A stretch of DNA of 64,000 nt from Spisula solida. Lineage: Eukaryota; Mollusca; Bivalvia; Venerida; Mactridae. The stretch is from NCBI GenBank assembly GCA_947247005.1, contig OX365952.1:5292501-5356500 (forward strand), written 5' to 3'. Shown here in pieces: positions 23,780 through 36,230 of this stretch (the first letter of the stretch is position 1; each line of letters begins with the position of its first letter). The notes below the pieces were generated by a model, which searched no databases, had not been told where the DNA came from, and worked only from the letters and a program-made list of their open reading frames with translations. The position numbers and the translations under genes were made by a program.

Positions 23780-25103
23780 CGAGGGCCACTTAAAAAGTAT
23801 TAATCAGTGGTCAATAATACGTTTAATATTCAACAAATGTGTATAAAAGTGTACAACCTTGGCCTAGCTAACCAATAAAACAATATTGCAATCAGTAAAA
23901 TATCCATTCACCCATATGACATTGAACCAATAGGGGTATGAAACACTGGAATTGCTAGGAAATAAGGTATATTAGTAGATGTAAGGGTTGATATTAATGG
24001 TCATAATTTCTATAATTACTATCTGACTGACTTAAAATTTGCAGAAATCATGCACCGTATACTTGTTGAACTAGTGCTGAAGGTACATCATTGTTTGGTC
24101 AGTCTAAATTGATTAAGTTGTACAAGGAATCTGCCATGTTCGAAATCCTCCAAAAACTGCACTTTGCTGGGATTATACCCTATACGTTGCTGCATTGTAC
24201 TACTGTACGTCTTAAGTGGGAAAGTCAAACATGTAGCTTTTTTACACATTTATGTATGTTACTTTCGTACACATGATAAATATTTCCTGAATTATTCATA
24301 ATTTGTTTTTTACTACAGCCCAAAGAACATGATCACGTGACCAAAAATACGTATTTTAGATTTATGACGTCATATCCCTAATTCAATAATACAGAAAACA
24401 AAAATAAAAACACAAGATAGTCATTTTATATAAGAAGAATTACATTAAATGGACAACAGGGGTGAATTTTCTTTGTTTTTCATAAATAGGGGGTATAACA
24501 TTACCCCACCCACTTTTTTAAAGATGGGCTCGAACATAAAATTTTGTTGTAAAAAATAAAATTGAGGTAAAAATGATTAAAATCGTCCGACGAATGAAAC
24601 TACATATAATAATCTAGAAAAATTAACATATTAAGAATAAATTAGGATTTATTTACCTAGTATATATCTTAATATTAATTAGGGTGTAAGTATGGTATTT
24701 TGAGTCGCGGATGTGACTTGTTCATATTGCGATAGTTTGATAATACTTTACTGTTTTAAAAATTATGGATTGCCATTTAAGGGTACAATGATATATATTG
24801 CAAATGATATCAATTTAATTTCAGTAAGCCTGAATGACATTTGACAACAACGCTCAGAAATCGCTTCAGCCAATATAACACAATTTTCTAACGTATTAAT
24901 GAGTTATTCTTTGTCCAGTGTGTTAAACCATGTCCTGTTTCAATATCAATAAAATGAAAATGCTTTCATATTAAATAATGAAAAAACGACGAATGTCTAG
25001 CTGAGAGATTGTTCTTTTAGAAGAAAATGTACACTTTTTATATCGTCAGAGGCAAGGGTGTTGATTTATCGCCCACTGATTAATACTTTTTAAGTGGCCC
25101 TCG
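23780..25103. mobile_element. 1.32-kb TIR element with 33-bp perfect ends
   Basis: Ends start TACGAGGGCCACTTAAAAAG and match as an inverted repeat for 33 bp including the TA. TA borders lie at 23,778-23,779 and 25,104-25,105. A diverged second copy is at 58,957-60,963. The size and TA target fit a Tc1/mariner-type element, but no transposase is readable. A perfect TGACGTCA at 24,365-24,372 is shared with the second copy. Confidence 0.85.
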
Positions 25104-25105
25104 TA

Positions 25106-25430
25106 TTACTAAGAATAATTCCCTCATGTAACAGTTACTTCTGTAACGGACTATTATGTTACAGGAAGAACAAAAAATACATTGAACCAAAGAACAAATT
25201 TATTTGGTGGTTTTTTAGCTCTAGTTTTAATTTTTTTACATGAATGACACTTCTTACTACATATAATGGGAATGCCAATACCATAACAACGGTAGCAGTT
25301 TCGGTTGCTGAGGGATACATATTCACTTACCTTCACGAATACAATATCAAATGCAATATATCAATAACATGATATAATGGGAAAAGAGACAAGCAAAGGA
25401 GCATAGTCGCACTAACTGCCATTGCTGAAA
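25106..25430. other. Unassigned non-coding stretch
   Basis: No gene recognised between the TIR element and the CTGAC array. Confidence 0.4.
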
Positions 25431-26484
25431 CGCTATTTGATCCACTCGACTCGCTGTCAACCTACTGACTGGCATTATGCGAATAGAATGCCTGGCATAA
25501 CGTTACTGCTGATACTCTTTCTAAACACTTGATTGACTTACTGATTGTACACAATTAACCTACTGCTGACATACGGCTAGTACAATGTGGGCCCACTAGA
25601 TGACATACTGACTGACAAGACTGTCATGCTGCTGACACTACAACTGATGTATTGCTGACACACTGATTGACCTACTGCCGAAATACTTCTGGTGCACCGA
25701 CTGACCTACATTTGATATACTGTCAGTATAATGTCAACCCAATGAATGTTATACTCGCTGACACACAGCCGCCATACTGATGGAAAGAGTGCTGACACAC
25801 TAGCTGAATCACTTCCCACATACTGACTGACTTGCAGCGGAAACGATGACTGTCATACAGCTGACACATTGGCTGATATACTGCTGACACATTCGTGCCA
25901 TAATGCTTCCATAATGACATACATACTACTAGCACAATGACTGACAAACTGATGACAGACAGATGTACTCAATGTCCAAACACTGACTGACTTACTGCTT
26001 GTACACCTACTAACATAATGCCAGAACGCTGCCATACCACTGAATAACTTACTGACTGACACATAGACTGACATACTGGTTACACAATACCACCTTACTG
26101 CTGTAACACTGTTTGGTCCAATGCCGAAAAACTGACTAACAAATGATTACCTTCTGATTATTTGCTGACATACTGCCGGTATACTGTCCTCTTATTGAAT
26201 GACATACTGACTGCCACACTGCTTACACTATGTCTGTCATCTGCTGACACACTGTCGACATACCTGACCAACTTACTGCGTGTACATCTACTGACCTACT
26301 GCTCATACTGCTGGTACATTGTCGCAACATACTGACTGCCACACTGCTTACACATTGACTGACATAATGCTAACACTGATTGACATACAGCTAACACACT
26401 GACAGACATACTGTACACTATTATTTACATGGTCATCTTGTGACTTGGATGATGCCTACTATCATTCAGGAGTGCAAGGCCGGT
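25431..26484. repeat. Degenerate CTGACTGACATACTG array
   Basis: Irregular succession of CTGAC, GACATACTG, CTGACACA and GGTACA words over about 1 kb with no constant period. The words are those of the clean 23-bp array that follows, so this looks like its older decayed part. Confidence 0.75.
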
Positions 26485-27053
26485 CCATTGACTGACATTA
26501 TGCCGGTACACTGACTGACATTATGCCGGTCCACCGACTGACATTATGCCGGTCCACTGACTGACATTATGCCGGTACACTGACTGACATTATGCCGGTC
26601 CACTGACAGACATTATGCCGGTCCACTGACTGACATTATGCCGGTCCACTGACTGACATTATGCCGGTCCACTGACTGACATTATGCCGGTCCACTGACT
26701 GACATTATGCCGGTCCACTGACTGACATTATGCCGGTACACTGACTGACATTATGCCGGTCCACTGACTGACATTATGCCGGTACACTGACTGACAATAT
26801 GCCGGTACACTGACTGACATTATGCCGGTACACTGACTGACATTATGCCGGTCCACTGACTGACATTATGCCGGTCCACTGACTGAAATTATGCCGGTCC
26901 ACTGACTGACATTATGCCGGTACACTGACTGACATTATGCCGGTACACTGACTGACATTATGCCGGTACACTGACTGACATTATGCCGGTACACTGACTG
27001 ACATTATGCCGGTCCACTGACTAACATTATGCCGGTACATTGACTGACATATG
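26485..27053 (+). repeat. Homogeneous 23-bp minisatellite, about 25 units
   Basis: Unit CACTGACTGACATTATGCC plus GGTM, 23 bp, about 25 copies. The chief variable base is C or A in GGTCCA/GGTACA (about 14 C-type, 11 A-type); other differences are single bases. It ends where the nested duplication of 27,054 begins. Confidence 0.95.
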
Positions 27054-27959
27054 GCTGATCCATATATTTTGGATACTCCTGTATTGCTATGACTTGTCCG
27101 TCCAGTAACATATTATGATTTGTGTGTTGAAACTAATTTTGTTTTGGAAATATTTATATGATACAGCAGCAATTAATTGTAAACACATTTTCCCATGATT
27201 TAAATGCTTCTTGTTCAATAAAAAATAGAAAAATGAAATGCTCTTTGGTTTGTCATTCCCATAAGCAAGTTTGTCCTTCCTGTAACATGCATGTCCGTCA
27301 TGTAACAGGGCATGTTTACTAGTATTTAGTTTTTAGCCATCATACACATAATATTGGTGATACAAACATATTATCTACAGCATAGCACTACTTCAGGTAT
27401 AAAACAAGATACGACCTTCATCTTGGAACATTTAAATGTTAAAAACTAGCGATAACATAAAACTACTAAAATTGAATCTTTTCAAAAACTGCCTTTTACA
27501 TGTAGGTTACGAAGTATTATTTTACCGTGTCTTTCTTCAACCACATTTTCAAATGTATGAAACAACTTCAAAAGCTGTTTCTGTTTAGTTAACTGGTTCT
27601 AAAAACATTAAAGCATACAAATGTGTTACGTGAAGGACACAAACATATACATAGTAAAGAAAAAAGTTTTGCTCAAGATAAAATCAAGTGGCTGTCGCGT
27701 AAATATATCATATTAATACTGCACACACATCAATGCATCATTTAAACAAGTAAAAATATAAAATATAATACTTTTTTTTCATTTTTTTCTGTAAGTGAAA
27801 TGTTACAAAAATATATTGACTCTTATACATTTTAATTGGAGAAAAGGTCGCTAAAAACGAATGAACGTTATTCACTAAGCTACATACAAATACACATAAT
27901 ATATATGTAAAAAGACATTCATAAGAGAAATTGTTATGTTTATGTTCAAAATGTTATGT

Positions 27960-28205
27960 AAACAAGTGACTGACATGACTAAACGATGTATACATGTATA
28001 AAAATAATATCACAATAATAACAATGCACTGCATCCAGCGGGGATTTCCCATCAGGTTTTTGGATAATCTGGCAGAGGAAAAGAAAACTGACTCAGGAAT
28101 GTGTTTGCTCCACAGACCTTTGGCTGCCAGGCAGCACCACGTAGAAGACCAGACGAACAATCACTTAGGAAAGAGTGTTTTCCGATCTAGAAGATGGATT
28201 TAACA
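27960..28205. other. GC-richer island, possible exon remnant
   Basis: Bases 28,025-28,165 are clearly richer in GC than their surroundings, and both strands have open frames of about 68 codons across them. Neither translation contains a domain I recognise. It may be a decayed coding exon; I cannot assign strand or function. Confidence 0.2.
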
Positions 28206-29172
28206 GATATGCCCTATAAATAGTTATTATAGATTTACACTCGTCTTTTATTTGCTAATTATATTTCAATTCAACATAATAATTCACAAGTTGGCGCGCT
28301 ATGCCGTGCGACGACGTCGCGTCAACGTGCGATGACGTCGCGTTAAATGACGTGACTTCATGTCCGACCTCGCCATATTGTTTTTACGTTGGATTAAATA
28401 AGAAATGTATTTTTTCAATGATTTTCATGATTTGAATCAGGCTTATATGCCGAAACATTATTGGAAAAACAATTTAAAAAAGATTGGTTCTCAAAGCTTG
28501 AGCAAGAACTTACACTCTACAGCAAGTGGGACGTGAAATTCAGTCTACCAAATCATTATTCTGTCAAAAAAGGCCATCGCCAATGCAAAACAACAACAAC
28601 AACAATCACGTGTTTTTCGCATGTAATCGTTAATGGGGATTTTACCGGCGGCTGCGCGGCCGGGGAGCAATCCCCTACTGTTTACAACAGTAACTGTAGT
28701 ATTGTATACCAGGTTAATAAATTTGAAAACAATTTTTTTATTATACAAAAACAGAAAATATAGTTTTATTTAACAATATTTATTGCATAAAATACATTAA
28801 CTAATCAGACAGGGAAGGAAGCACGCAACAGAAACATAGAAACAAAAAATACAAGTTGAAGTTACTAGGACGAACAAAAATGAACAAGAAAACTACAAAC
28901 ACATGACGTCTCAGTCAGCCAAACACAACAAGAGTAAGAACTAGCAGACAGAAACGCGTCAAAAGGATGACATACAAAGCAGCACTTTACTGACAAAATT
29001 CTGCGAAGTACTCATATTGGATTAAACGAGTGTTATGTGGTTAAACAATGATGCTACTTTTATCTTCAACCAAACATTTAGGATTTTTCATATATACATG
29101 TATGCTTGTGAACGTTACGCCAAATGACCAAGTAGGCGGAAATGGTGGATTTAAAGTTTCCAACTATGTCAG
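28206..29172. other. Unassigned stretch with CpG cluster and GC hairpin
   Basis: A CpG-dense segment at about 28,290-28,350 repeats GATGACGTCGCGT-like words. At 28,634-28,674 GGGGATT pairs with AATCCCC around an inner CCGGC/GCCGG stem. An inverted copy of the CAGGGAAGG-AGCAC repeat end is near 28,806. The 100-codon frame at 28,461-28,763 spans the hairpin and looks accidental. Confidence 0.4.
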
Positions 29173-29519
29173 TTGATGTCATTTTTTGAAAGTTGTCAGA
29201 AACTGTTAATAATTTTAGTAGTTTTGTCAGTGAGCCCGGTTTTCATGGAGAACGGATCATTTGTAAAACACAATGTAGCATATGTATCAGACTCGTTGAA
29301 TGGTCATATTGGTTTTACCCATTTTATGATACAACAAACCCTTTCCTACACCGGACGACGCATCAGACCACATACATACCTATGTTATATTCCTCTATAT
29401 AGTACGTGGGTGCTTAGTCGTGATTGTACAACCTACAGTTGTCCAAACCAATCGGCTAACAGCAAATTAGTATGTTTTTGGTATAGTTTGGTCAAATACA
29501 CATCTATGAATCTTTGGTC

Positions 29520-29800
29520 AAATTGATGTCACATTTATGCATTATTTTTGAACTTTACAGTTATTCGTAGTAAGTACAAGATATAAATTGATGCAAAGTA
29601 AAATTCACCTTGATTTTAAGAATGTATGCATAGTTAAATTCATAATGATGCATTGTCGCAGAGTTAAATTCAAATTTATGCAGATAAATTTAAATGTATG
29701 CATAGTGACGGTCAAATTCAAATTTAAGCATAGTAAAATTCGCATGAATGCATAGTAAAATTAACATTTACACAATGTACATATTTTCAAAATTACATTT
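29520..29800. repeat. Degenerate AT-rich tandem repeat
   Basis: Repeated words ATGCATAGTAAAATTC and TTCAAATTTATGCA at roughly 25-35-bp spacing. Missing from copy B of the nested duplication. Confidence 0.65.
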
Positions 29801-30469
29801 ATGTACTGTTTAATTATGCCTAATATTTGGTCAAATAATGTTGTCATTGCTGCAGGGGAAACATAAAAGAAAGCACAGATGATTTGTATCTTCAGAAATC
29901 AAAACTCTCTTTCCATTCTTATAGGCACATTCTTACCTCTGATATAGTGAGCTTTAATGGTATTAATCTATGATTTGCATCCACACGGACTATTTGCTGC
30001 TAGCAGTAGCATATGGTGACGTCATATACCACGTGATAGGGCTTAATACCCTCATAACTCTCCGAACCTACGCAATGATAAGAAAGTAAAGGAGTAAAAA
30101 AGCAGTAATAAAGAAAAACAAATTTAACACAATGTGAATTTATGCAATCTATTAACTCGTCTGTAACATATTGGCCGAACCAATTACATGCTTTCTCGGT
30201 GATATTTATCTACCAGTATTTCAGCGATTGTTAATACTTGCTGTAAACTAATTTACTGAGCATATAATAATCTATTTTAGAATATATTGCATTTCTTGAT
30301 ATTAGCTAGCATTTTGGCGTAGATTGTAACATGCAACCTATGATGTAATGCAATAAATGCGTAAGACTCTTTATATTGGAATTGTGTATTACTTCTAAAA
30401 GAACCAGAAATGATTTCAAATCTACAAAAACAAGTGTGCAAATTAGTTGAACAAAAAAACAGCGACAAA

Positions 30470-30664
30470 TAAAAATATGGTCTATTTATTAATGACACGT
30501 GGCTTGTGTGTCGATCACGAAGAAAAGGAATCAAATCAAACCAAACACTCGCACAGAAACGTCATTAACTTTATGGGAACCGTCCATAATTAGTTTGTCT
30601 TCGATATCAAGATAACCCGGCATAATATCAAACAAATTCTAGTCCGCAAAAAATATCACTTCTG
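30470..30664 (-). pseudogene. Dead exon fragment, copy A
   Basis: Minus-strand match to the C-terminal part of the open exon at 57,985-58,326. It is cut at about 30,664 by the nested-duplication junction and carries the same in-frame TAG (read from CTAGTCC on the plus strand) as copy B, so both descend from an already broken exon. Confidence 0.65.
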
Positions 30665-30676
30665 GAATTACCAATA

Positions 30677-32400
30677 GCTGATCCATATATTTTGGATACT
30701 CCTGTATTGCTATGACTTGTCCGTCCAGTAACATATAACGATCTGAGTGTTGAAACTAATTATTTTTTTGGTAATATTTATTTGATACCGCAGCAATTAA
30801 TTGTACACACATTTCCCCATGATTTAAATTCTTCATGTTCAATAAAAAGTTAAATGAAATGAACTGCTCTTTGGTTTGTCATTCCCATTAGAAAGTTTGT
30901 CCTTCCTGTAACATACATGTCCATAATGTAACAGGGCATGTTTATTACGTTTATAGCCATCAGGTCTTGACCTTTTTCATGCTACATGCTCCTAATTTTA
31001 GTAGTTTTGTCAGTAAGCCCGGTTTTCATGGAGAACTGATCATTTGTAAAACACAATGTAGCATATGTACCAGACTCGTTGAATGGTCCTATTGGTTTTA
31101 CCCATTTAATGATACAACAAACCCTTTCCTACACAGGACGACGCATCAGACCACATATGATTTGACTGCACACGGACTAGATGATGACGTCATATACCAC
31201 GTGATAGGGCTTCATAACCTCAAAACTCTCCGAACCTAAGCAATGATAAGAAAGTAAAGGAGTAAAAATGCAGTAATAATAAAAAACAAATTTAACACAA
31301 TGTGAATTTATGCAATCTATTAACTCGTCTGTAATATATTGGCCGAACCAATTACATGCTTTCTCGGTGATATTTATTTACCAGTATTTCAGCGAGTGTT
31401 ATTACTTCCTGTATACTAATTTACTGAGCATATCATAATCTATCTTAAAACATATTGCATTTCTTGATATTAGCTAGCATTTTGACTGAGGTTGCAACAT
31501 GCAAACTATGATGTAATGCAATAAATGCGTAAGGCTCTTTATATTGGAACCAGAAATAATGTCAAATCTAAAAAAACAAATGTGCAAATTACTTGAACAC
31601 AAAATAACAGCGCCAAATAAAAATATGATATTTTTATGAATGACACATGACTTGTGTGTCGATCACGAAAAAAAAGGAATCAAATCAAACACTCGCACAG
31701 AAACGTCATTAACTTTAGGGGAACCGTCCATAATTAGTTTGTCTTCGATATCAAGATAACCCGGCATAATATCAAACAAATTCTAGTCCGCAAAACAAAT
31801 CAATTCTGGAATTACCTCGTTTTTTTTGTCGTGAGCTTTTCTCTCGCTACGGAATACAATTGCTTGCCCAGTGCGAGAAATCACGAAATAATGCGTTAAC
31901 GTAATGCCTTTGTCACCATTGCTGTGGAAACTAATATTGGTAGTGACAGAGACCTTCTAAATAATGCAAGAGTGGTGTTTTATAAATATACATGTAGTTC
32001 GTTCATTATGACGTTGATAATAACTTCATTACTAGTCTAGTATATTACTAGGTATTTAGCAAGTTTTATTAACGCATGGAGTTTTCAATGCATACTTATA
32101 TAGGATATGTAGAAATAGCCATGTATCACTTGGCGAGCACGCTAATTTGTTGAAAGTGTCATTTATTGACTACAGCTATATATCAGTGTGCATACATTTT
32201 AACTTATTCCGAGACACAAAAAAATTTGATATTTGGTTGACAACTGCAGTTGCAATTACAAAAGTATATAATACTGGTACATAAACATTGGAAACATATA
32301 AGTTATCAAGACTTTCACTTTTGTTTATTATTATGTAGGAGACATACTTAGTACAAATGATAATACACTGACATATTTACTCTAAGTTATATTTTCCATA
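30677..32400. repeat. Nested tandem duplication, copy B, and shared flank
   Basis: Repeats 27,054 onward but joins the equivalent of 27,345 directly to that of 29,205 and lacks about 29,385-29,970. From about 31,630 to 32,400 it also pairs with 57,985-58,755 of the large duplication. Confidence 0.8.
31630..31956 (-). pseudogene. Dead exon, copy B
   Basis: Full-length minus-strand counterpart of 57,985-58,326, with the acceptor-like TTTAG at its start and the same reading frame until GCG GAC TAG, where the open copy has TAT. No frameshift seen, so one nonsense change is the visible lesion. Function of the parent protein unknown. Confidence 0.65.
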
Positions 32401-34490
32401 TGTTAGCGAAATAAAAACATGCGTAAACCTATAGGTTCGAGCTAACACGTACTGTTTGTGTCCAGTTTTACGTTTGCTCATTTCAGGGCCCAAAACCGAC
32501 GCCTATAAACGATATAAAGTGTCATATAAGCTGTAATTCCCAATTATTTGTAGCTACTAAATTAATTTTCTATACGATTTATATAATAAATTTAAACAAA
32601 GCCGCATGAAAACTGGTATGACGTAACGTTTGTTTCGTGACGTCGCCACAAAATCTCTCGCCAAAAAGTGATTGTTTTAAAATACAAACGCCAGTATTGA
32701 TGTTGTGTATGCTATTATAGCTTTTACGCATGTTTTTCGCGTTATAACATATACAGAGGTACTCAGGAGCGTTGTTGCCCTCGCCTGTCGTTAGTGTAAA
32801 CATTACGTACACAACTTACACAGGCATGTGCCAAGCGCATCTCTAGTGTTTATAACGTGTGTGGAACCTATGTAAACGTTCATGTAACTTAGGCATGTCG
32901 TATACAAAACGTGTAAGTGCGTATTGCGACGATCATATACACATTTTAGCCGGTATCGGCGTACGATTCAGTATTTTAGCGTTGTCATACCTTGTGTAAA
33001 AACTTACCACTAGTCTTGTACGCACATCGATTAACGTGTTAGAACATTCTCGTTTGCTAGGAATACGTTGGTGACAGGTCCCTAACATAGGTTTGATTGT
33101 ATTCTACATAATGCAATATGTTTCGGAAACAATGTAATTATACGTTCCTTATTGGATGTTTATTGTACCCTGTAAAATCAACCTTACATAAACACCGCCG
33201 CTATACATTTCTATATAATTAACAGTTTCCAATTTGTTCGCGCTCGCTGTATTTGGATAATTATGTGTTCGTCTTTATTGCCTTGATAAACAGTATTTTC
33301 TAAAGGCATCCGGGGTGTAAATCGCCAAGTTCCCGATTTTATTTACAGATAGCTGCATAAATCACATTAGAGTTTTGATGTTGACTTAAAATTGACACTT
33401 GTCGTCTCAGGAAAAAGCAATTAGTTAATGCAGATTTTAAGTATTGCTGACTAAAGGTATTAGTCCAAAGTACTTTCAAAATAAATCTATTTAAGCTGTA
33501 AGGTTGTTGTCAAAGACGCGTCTGTATGTTCGTTAAACGTCTGAATCGTCTAAATGTCACCTCCCATGTCGGCCGTTTCAATTGGATTACCTTTAAGACT
33601 AGCAGCAGTTTCAATAGCTGTATTGTCTGCACATTACATGGCCACCATTACTTTGATTTAAGCTTTCTTTCAACGTTATGTTATAATATGCAACTCCCGC
33701 ATGGGACATTATCTCGATTCGTCGTTTTACATACTGTGGTCGCTACTTGCTAGCGTAAGTGTAAATGTACCAATCACCAGTATGCGGAGATTGCTCAGTA
33801 ACCAGTGCATACTGATCACCCCGTTTATATATCGTCGAAAACTGTTTGCAGAACGCTTTCGAGTAATTTTCCTTGAATCTCTACATGTATGAACGTTGAT
33901 TGACAATTGTTAAAGGCGACTAGCTTATTATGAAATCATAGGAATATCAAAGTACACACAAGCTTTAAAAAACATACACACTTTCTTCAATTTATTACAC
34001 ACAATTAATAACACGGAATAAAGTACTTTACGATTTTTCCTACCGAACAGTTAACTAACCTACTTTACTCGCCAACTATGTGTTGGGCTTATTTCAAAAA
34101 GATAATAGGAAATGGGACGGGGAAGGTATCACTCAACTTAACAACCGAGCACTAAAACGTATAATCGATCACATAAAAACAATTACATGAAAAGATAGAG
34201 GCACAAACAATGCCCCATTATCACATCATAATTATGTTTCGTGGATTCCCAATACTAAAGCAATCCATATTATGAACTATTACATTCATTGTCTTTAAAA
34301 GGTGTCATTCAAAATGTTGATCAACGCATTCTTACAATCATATGTCATTTGAGTTTATTTGAAGTTGACGTTGACGTAACCAAGCCTTAAAACTTTAATT
34401 TAGTTTGTTGATTATGTTTCAGAATTAGCATGAATAAAATGTCTCAAGGTGTTTTGCTATTTGTCTAACAAAACAAATTCAAAAATGAAA
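32401..34490. other. Unassigned non-coding stretch before unit 2
   Basis: AT-rich, no domain-bearing frame. A 77-codon minus frame (32,579-32,812) and two overlapping plus frames near 33,526-33,892 have no recognisable features. An inverted CTCAACTTAAC-AACCGAGCAC repeat end is near 34,118. Confidence 0.45.
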
Positions 34491-34660
34491 GAACCAGTGA
34501 GTCTATTCGGATCGAGCAAGGTAACGCACCCGGATTCCCTGTATCGCATCTCTTGTCTCTTCTACTCGCTGTCCCTTTAGCAAAAAAACACAGGACCCCA
34601 TTGGAAATAAGTGCTTGCACTTTCATAGGTTATCCTTGACCAAAAGGCCTAAATAACTAC
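34491..34660 (+). mobile_element. 5'-truncated SINE at the duplication junction
   Basis: Matches 1,933-2,095 from AAAGAACCAGTGA to the TAAATAACTACATACATAC tail but has no tRNA-like head. The truncation point is the duplication breakpoint, not a usual SINE 5' truncation. Confidence 0.7.
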
Positions 34661-34789
34661 ATACATACACACACGTCACATTACCAAACACAAAAGTAAA
34701 CAGGAAAAAAAGAAACATAACAATTAAAGTCCAACTTTCATGTTTCCGTTTGACCCAAAGTAAGTGTTAGAGATAGGCAGTAGTTATAA

Positions 34790-35062
34790 CCCTGCAGGTT
34801 TATTCACCTAGGGCATTCGATATTTTTATTGCTCTGAAACTAGGTAATTCGACCGTTTCATTGCTAGATCTAGGACATTCAGTTTTGTTTATAGCTGAGG
34901 TTAGGTCATTCAGCTTTTCGACTGCTGGGACTGGGGTTTAGCGGTTAAATTCACTTCCCCGCTCAGTTTTGTGTTGGGCCGTGTAATTGAGGTATGTGAT
35001 GCTTTTATGTTTTCTGTGATCGGCTGGTTAAGCTAAGTGATGCCGTCCATGTCCTAATTCGT
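34790..35062 (+). repeat. Unit 2 copy of the CTCGGCTGG-end dispersed repeat
   Basis: Pairs with 2,210-2,715 but has only one terminal module (GATCGGCTGGTTAAGCTAAG) where unit 1 has two. Confidence 0.6.
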
Positions 35063-35737
35063 TTGATCTTTTTTGATACATGATTATCTATGGTTCTCAA
35101 CAAAACGAAATATATAATTACAAATAAGACTGGGAAGGAGTGGGTAGATAAACGCACAAACAAGAACTTTATCAAAAACATTTTATCTGTTTTCTTCGAA
35201 ATATAGTTTTTACCGAAGTAATGTAACTAAAATCACAAATGTCAGGGTTTTTTTGCCAATCAATATGCTCATTGGCTGACCTATGTAAACAAATACGAAC
35301 AATTCATTTCATATAAAACCTATACCAAATTAGCGTGGATTCACTTATTACTTGAGATTACTGTGGTTAGATTTTATTAGGTGAACCAGTGTTTTAATGC
35401 CTTTTACGTACTAATTTAAAGTGAACTTCGAACGACTTTTAATTATCTTTTTAACGAAAGACAAATGCAGCATATTATTATTATATACCTGTCATGATAT
35501 TCTAAGCAACAAAGTTACAGTGTATTTAGTCAACAATTCGTTTGCTTGAAAAAATATCATAATGCATACGAAACCATATATGCTTGGTGCATTCATAACG
35601 ATTTTAATGGCACTCAATTAAAAGAATGAATTGTACTTTTCCGCAAATACAATTAAGTATAATTCCAGGGTCGTATCCAGAGACATATAGCAGCGCGGCA
35701 AATATTGTCAAGATATATTTGAGGCGTTAGTGTCTTT
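35063..35737. other. Non-coding stretch of unit 2
   Basis: Pairs with about 2,715-3,540. No gene. Confidence 0.45.
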
Positions 35738-36111
35738 ATTACGGAATACCGTTAGGGCCATCGTGGTTACACATTAAAATCCAGAGGGCGACAATGCGAT
35801 GGTGCGATGGCGACGATGCGATGGTGCGTTGGCGACAATGCGATGGTGGGATGCCGACGATGCGACGGCGCGATGGTACGATGGCGACAATGCGATAATA
35901 CGATGACGACAATGCGACAACGCGATAGTACGATGGCGACAGTGCGATTTGACTATCGTACTGTCGGCATCGTACTATCGCATTGTCGCCATCGTACTAT
36001 CGCGTTGTCGTACTGTCGTCATCGTATTGTCGCATTGTCGCCATCGTGCTGTCGCGTTGTCGCGCTGTCGCCATCGTATTGACGCACTGTCGCATTGTCG
36101 TAATCCGTAAT
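35738..36111. mobile_element. Fold-back element built of a 22-24-bp minisatellite
   Basis: Left arm (35,787-35,948) is a head-to-tail array of GATGGTACGATGGCGACAAT-like units; right arm (35,951-36,107) is the same array in reverse complement, meeting at GATTTGACTATC. Outer ends ATTACGGAAT and AATCCGTAAT form a short inverted repeat. The equivalent position of unit 1 (near 3,535) has no such sequence. Open frames through it on both strands are a by-product of the repeat. Confidence 0.75.
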
Positions 36112-36192
36112 TAGAACGATTGTGATGAAAAGGCAGGTGAAATATAACATACCTCTGCATTTATGTCGCATTATATTTGACACAACTAGCAA

Positions 36193-36230
36193 ACACACAC
36201 ACATATATATATATATATATTATATATATA
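36193..36230. repeat. (AC)n(AT)n microsatellite
   Basis: ACACACAC running into about 14 AT steps with one phase break. Confidence 0.9.

Larger units (their letters stand above)
27054..30676. repeat. Nested tandem duplication, copy A
   Basis: Starts GCTGATCCATATATTTTGG and is followed at 30,677 by the same sequence again. Copy A holds the full length, including parts missing in copy B (about 27,345-29,205 and 29,385-29,970). Confidence 0.85.

Noticed and set aside
26485..27053. CRISPR-like array
   Set aside because: Units are contiguous 23-bp tandem copies with no spacers, in a eukaryotic context.
28461..28763. 100-codon frame after a CpG cluster, as a possible gene with promoter
   Set aside because: The frame runs through a GC hairpin and low-complexity ACAACA repeats and has no domain; the CpG cluster alone is not enough.
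35807..36204. Overlapping frames on both strands rich in MRWCVG- or RQRDSTM-like words
   Set aside because: By-product of the fold-back minisatellite, not proteins.
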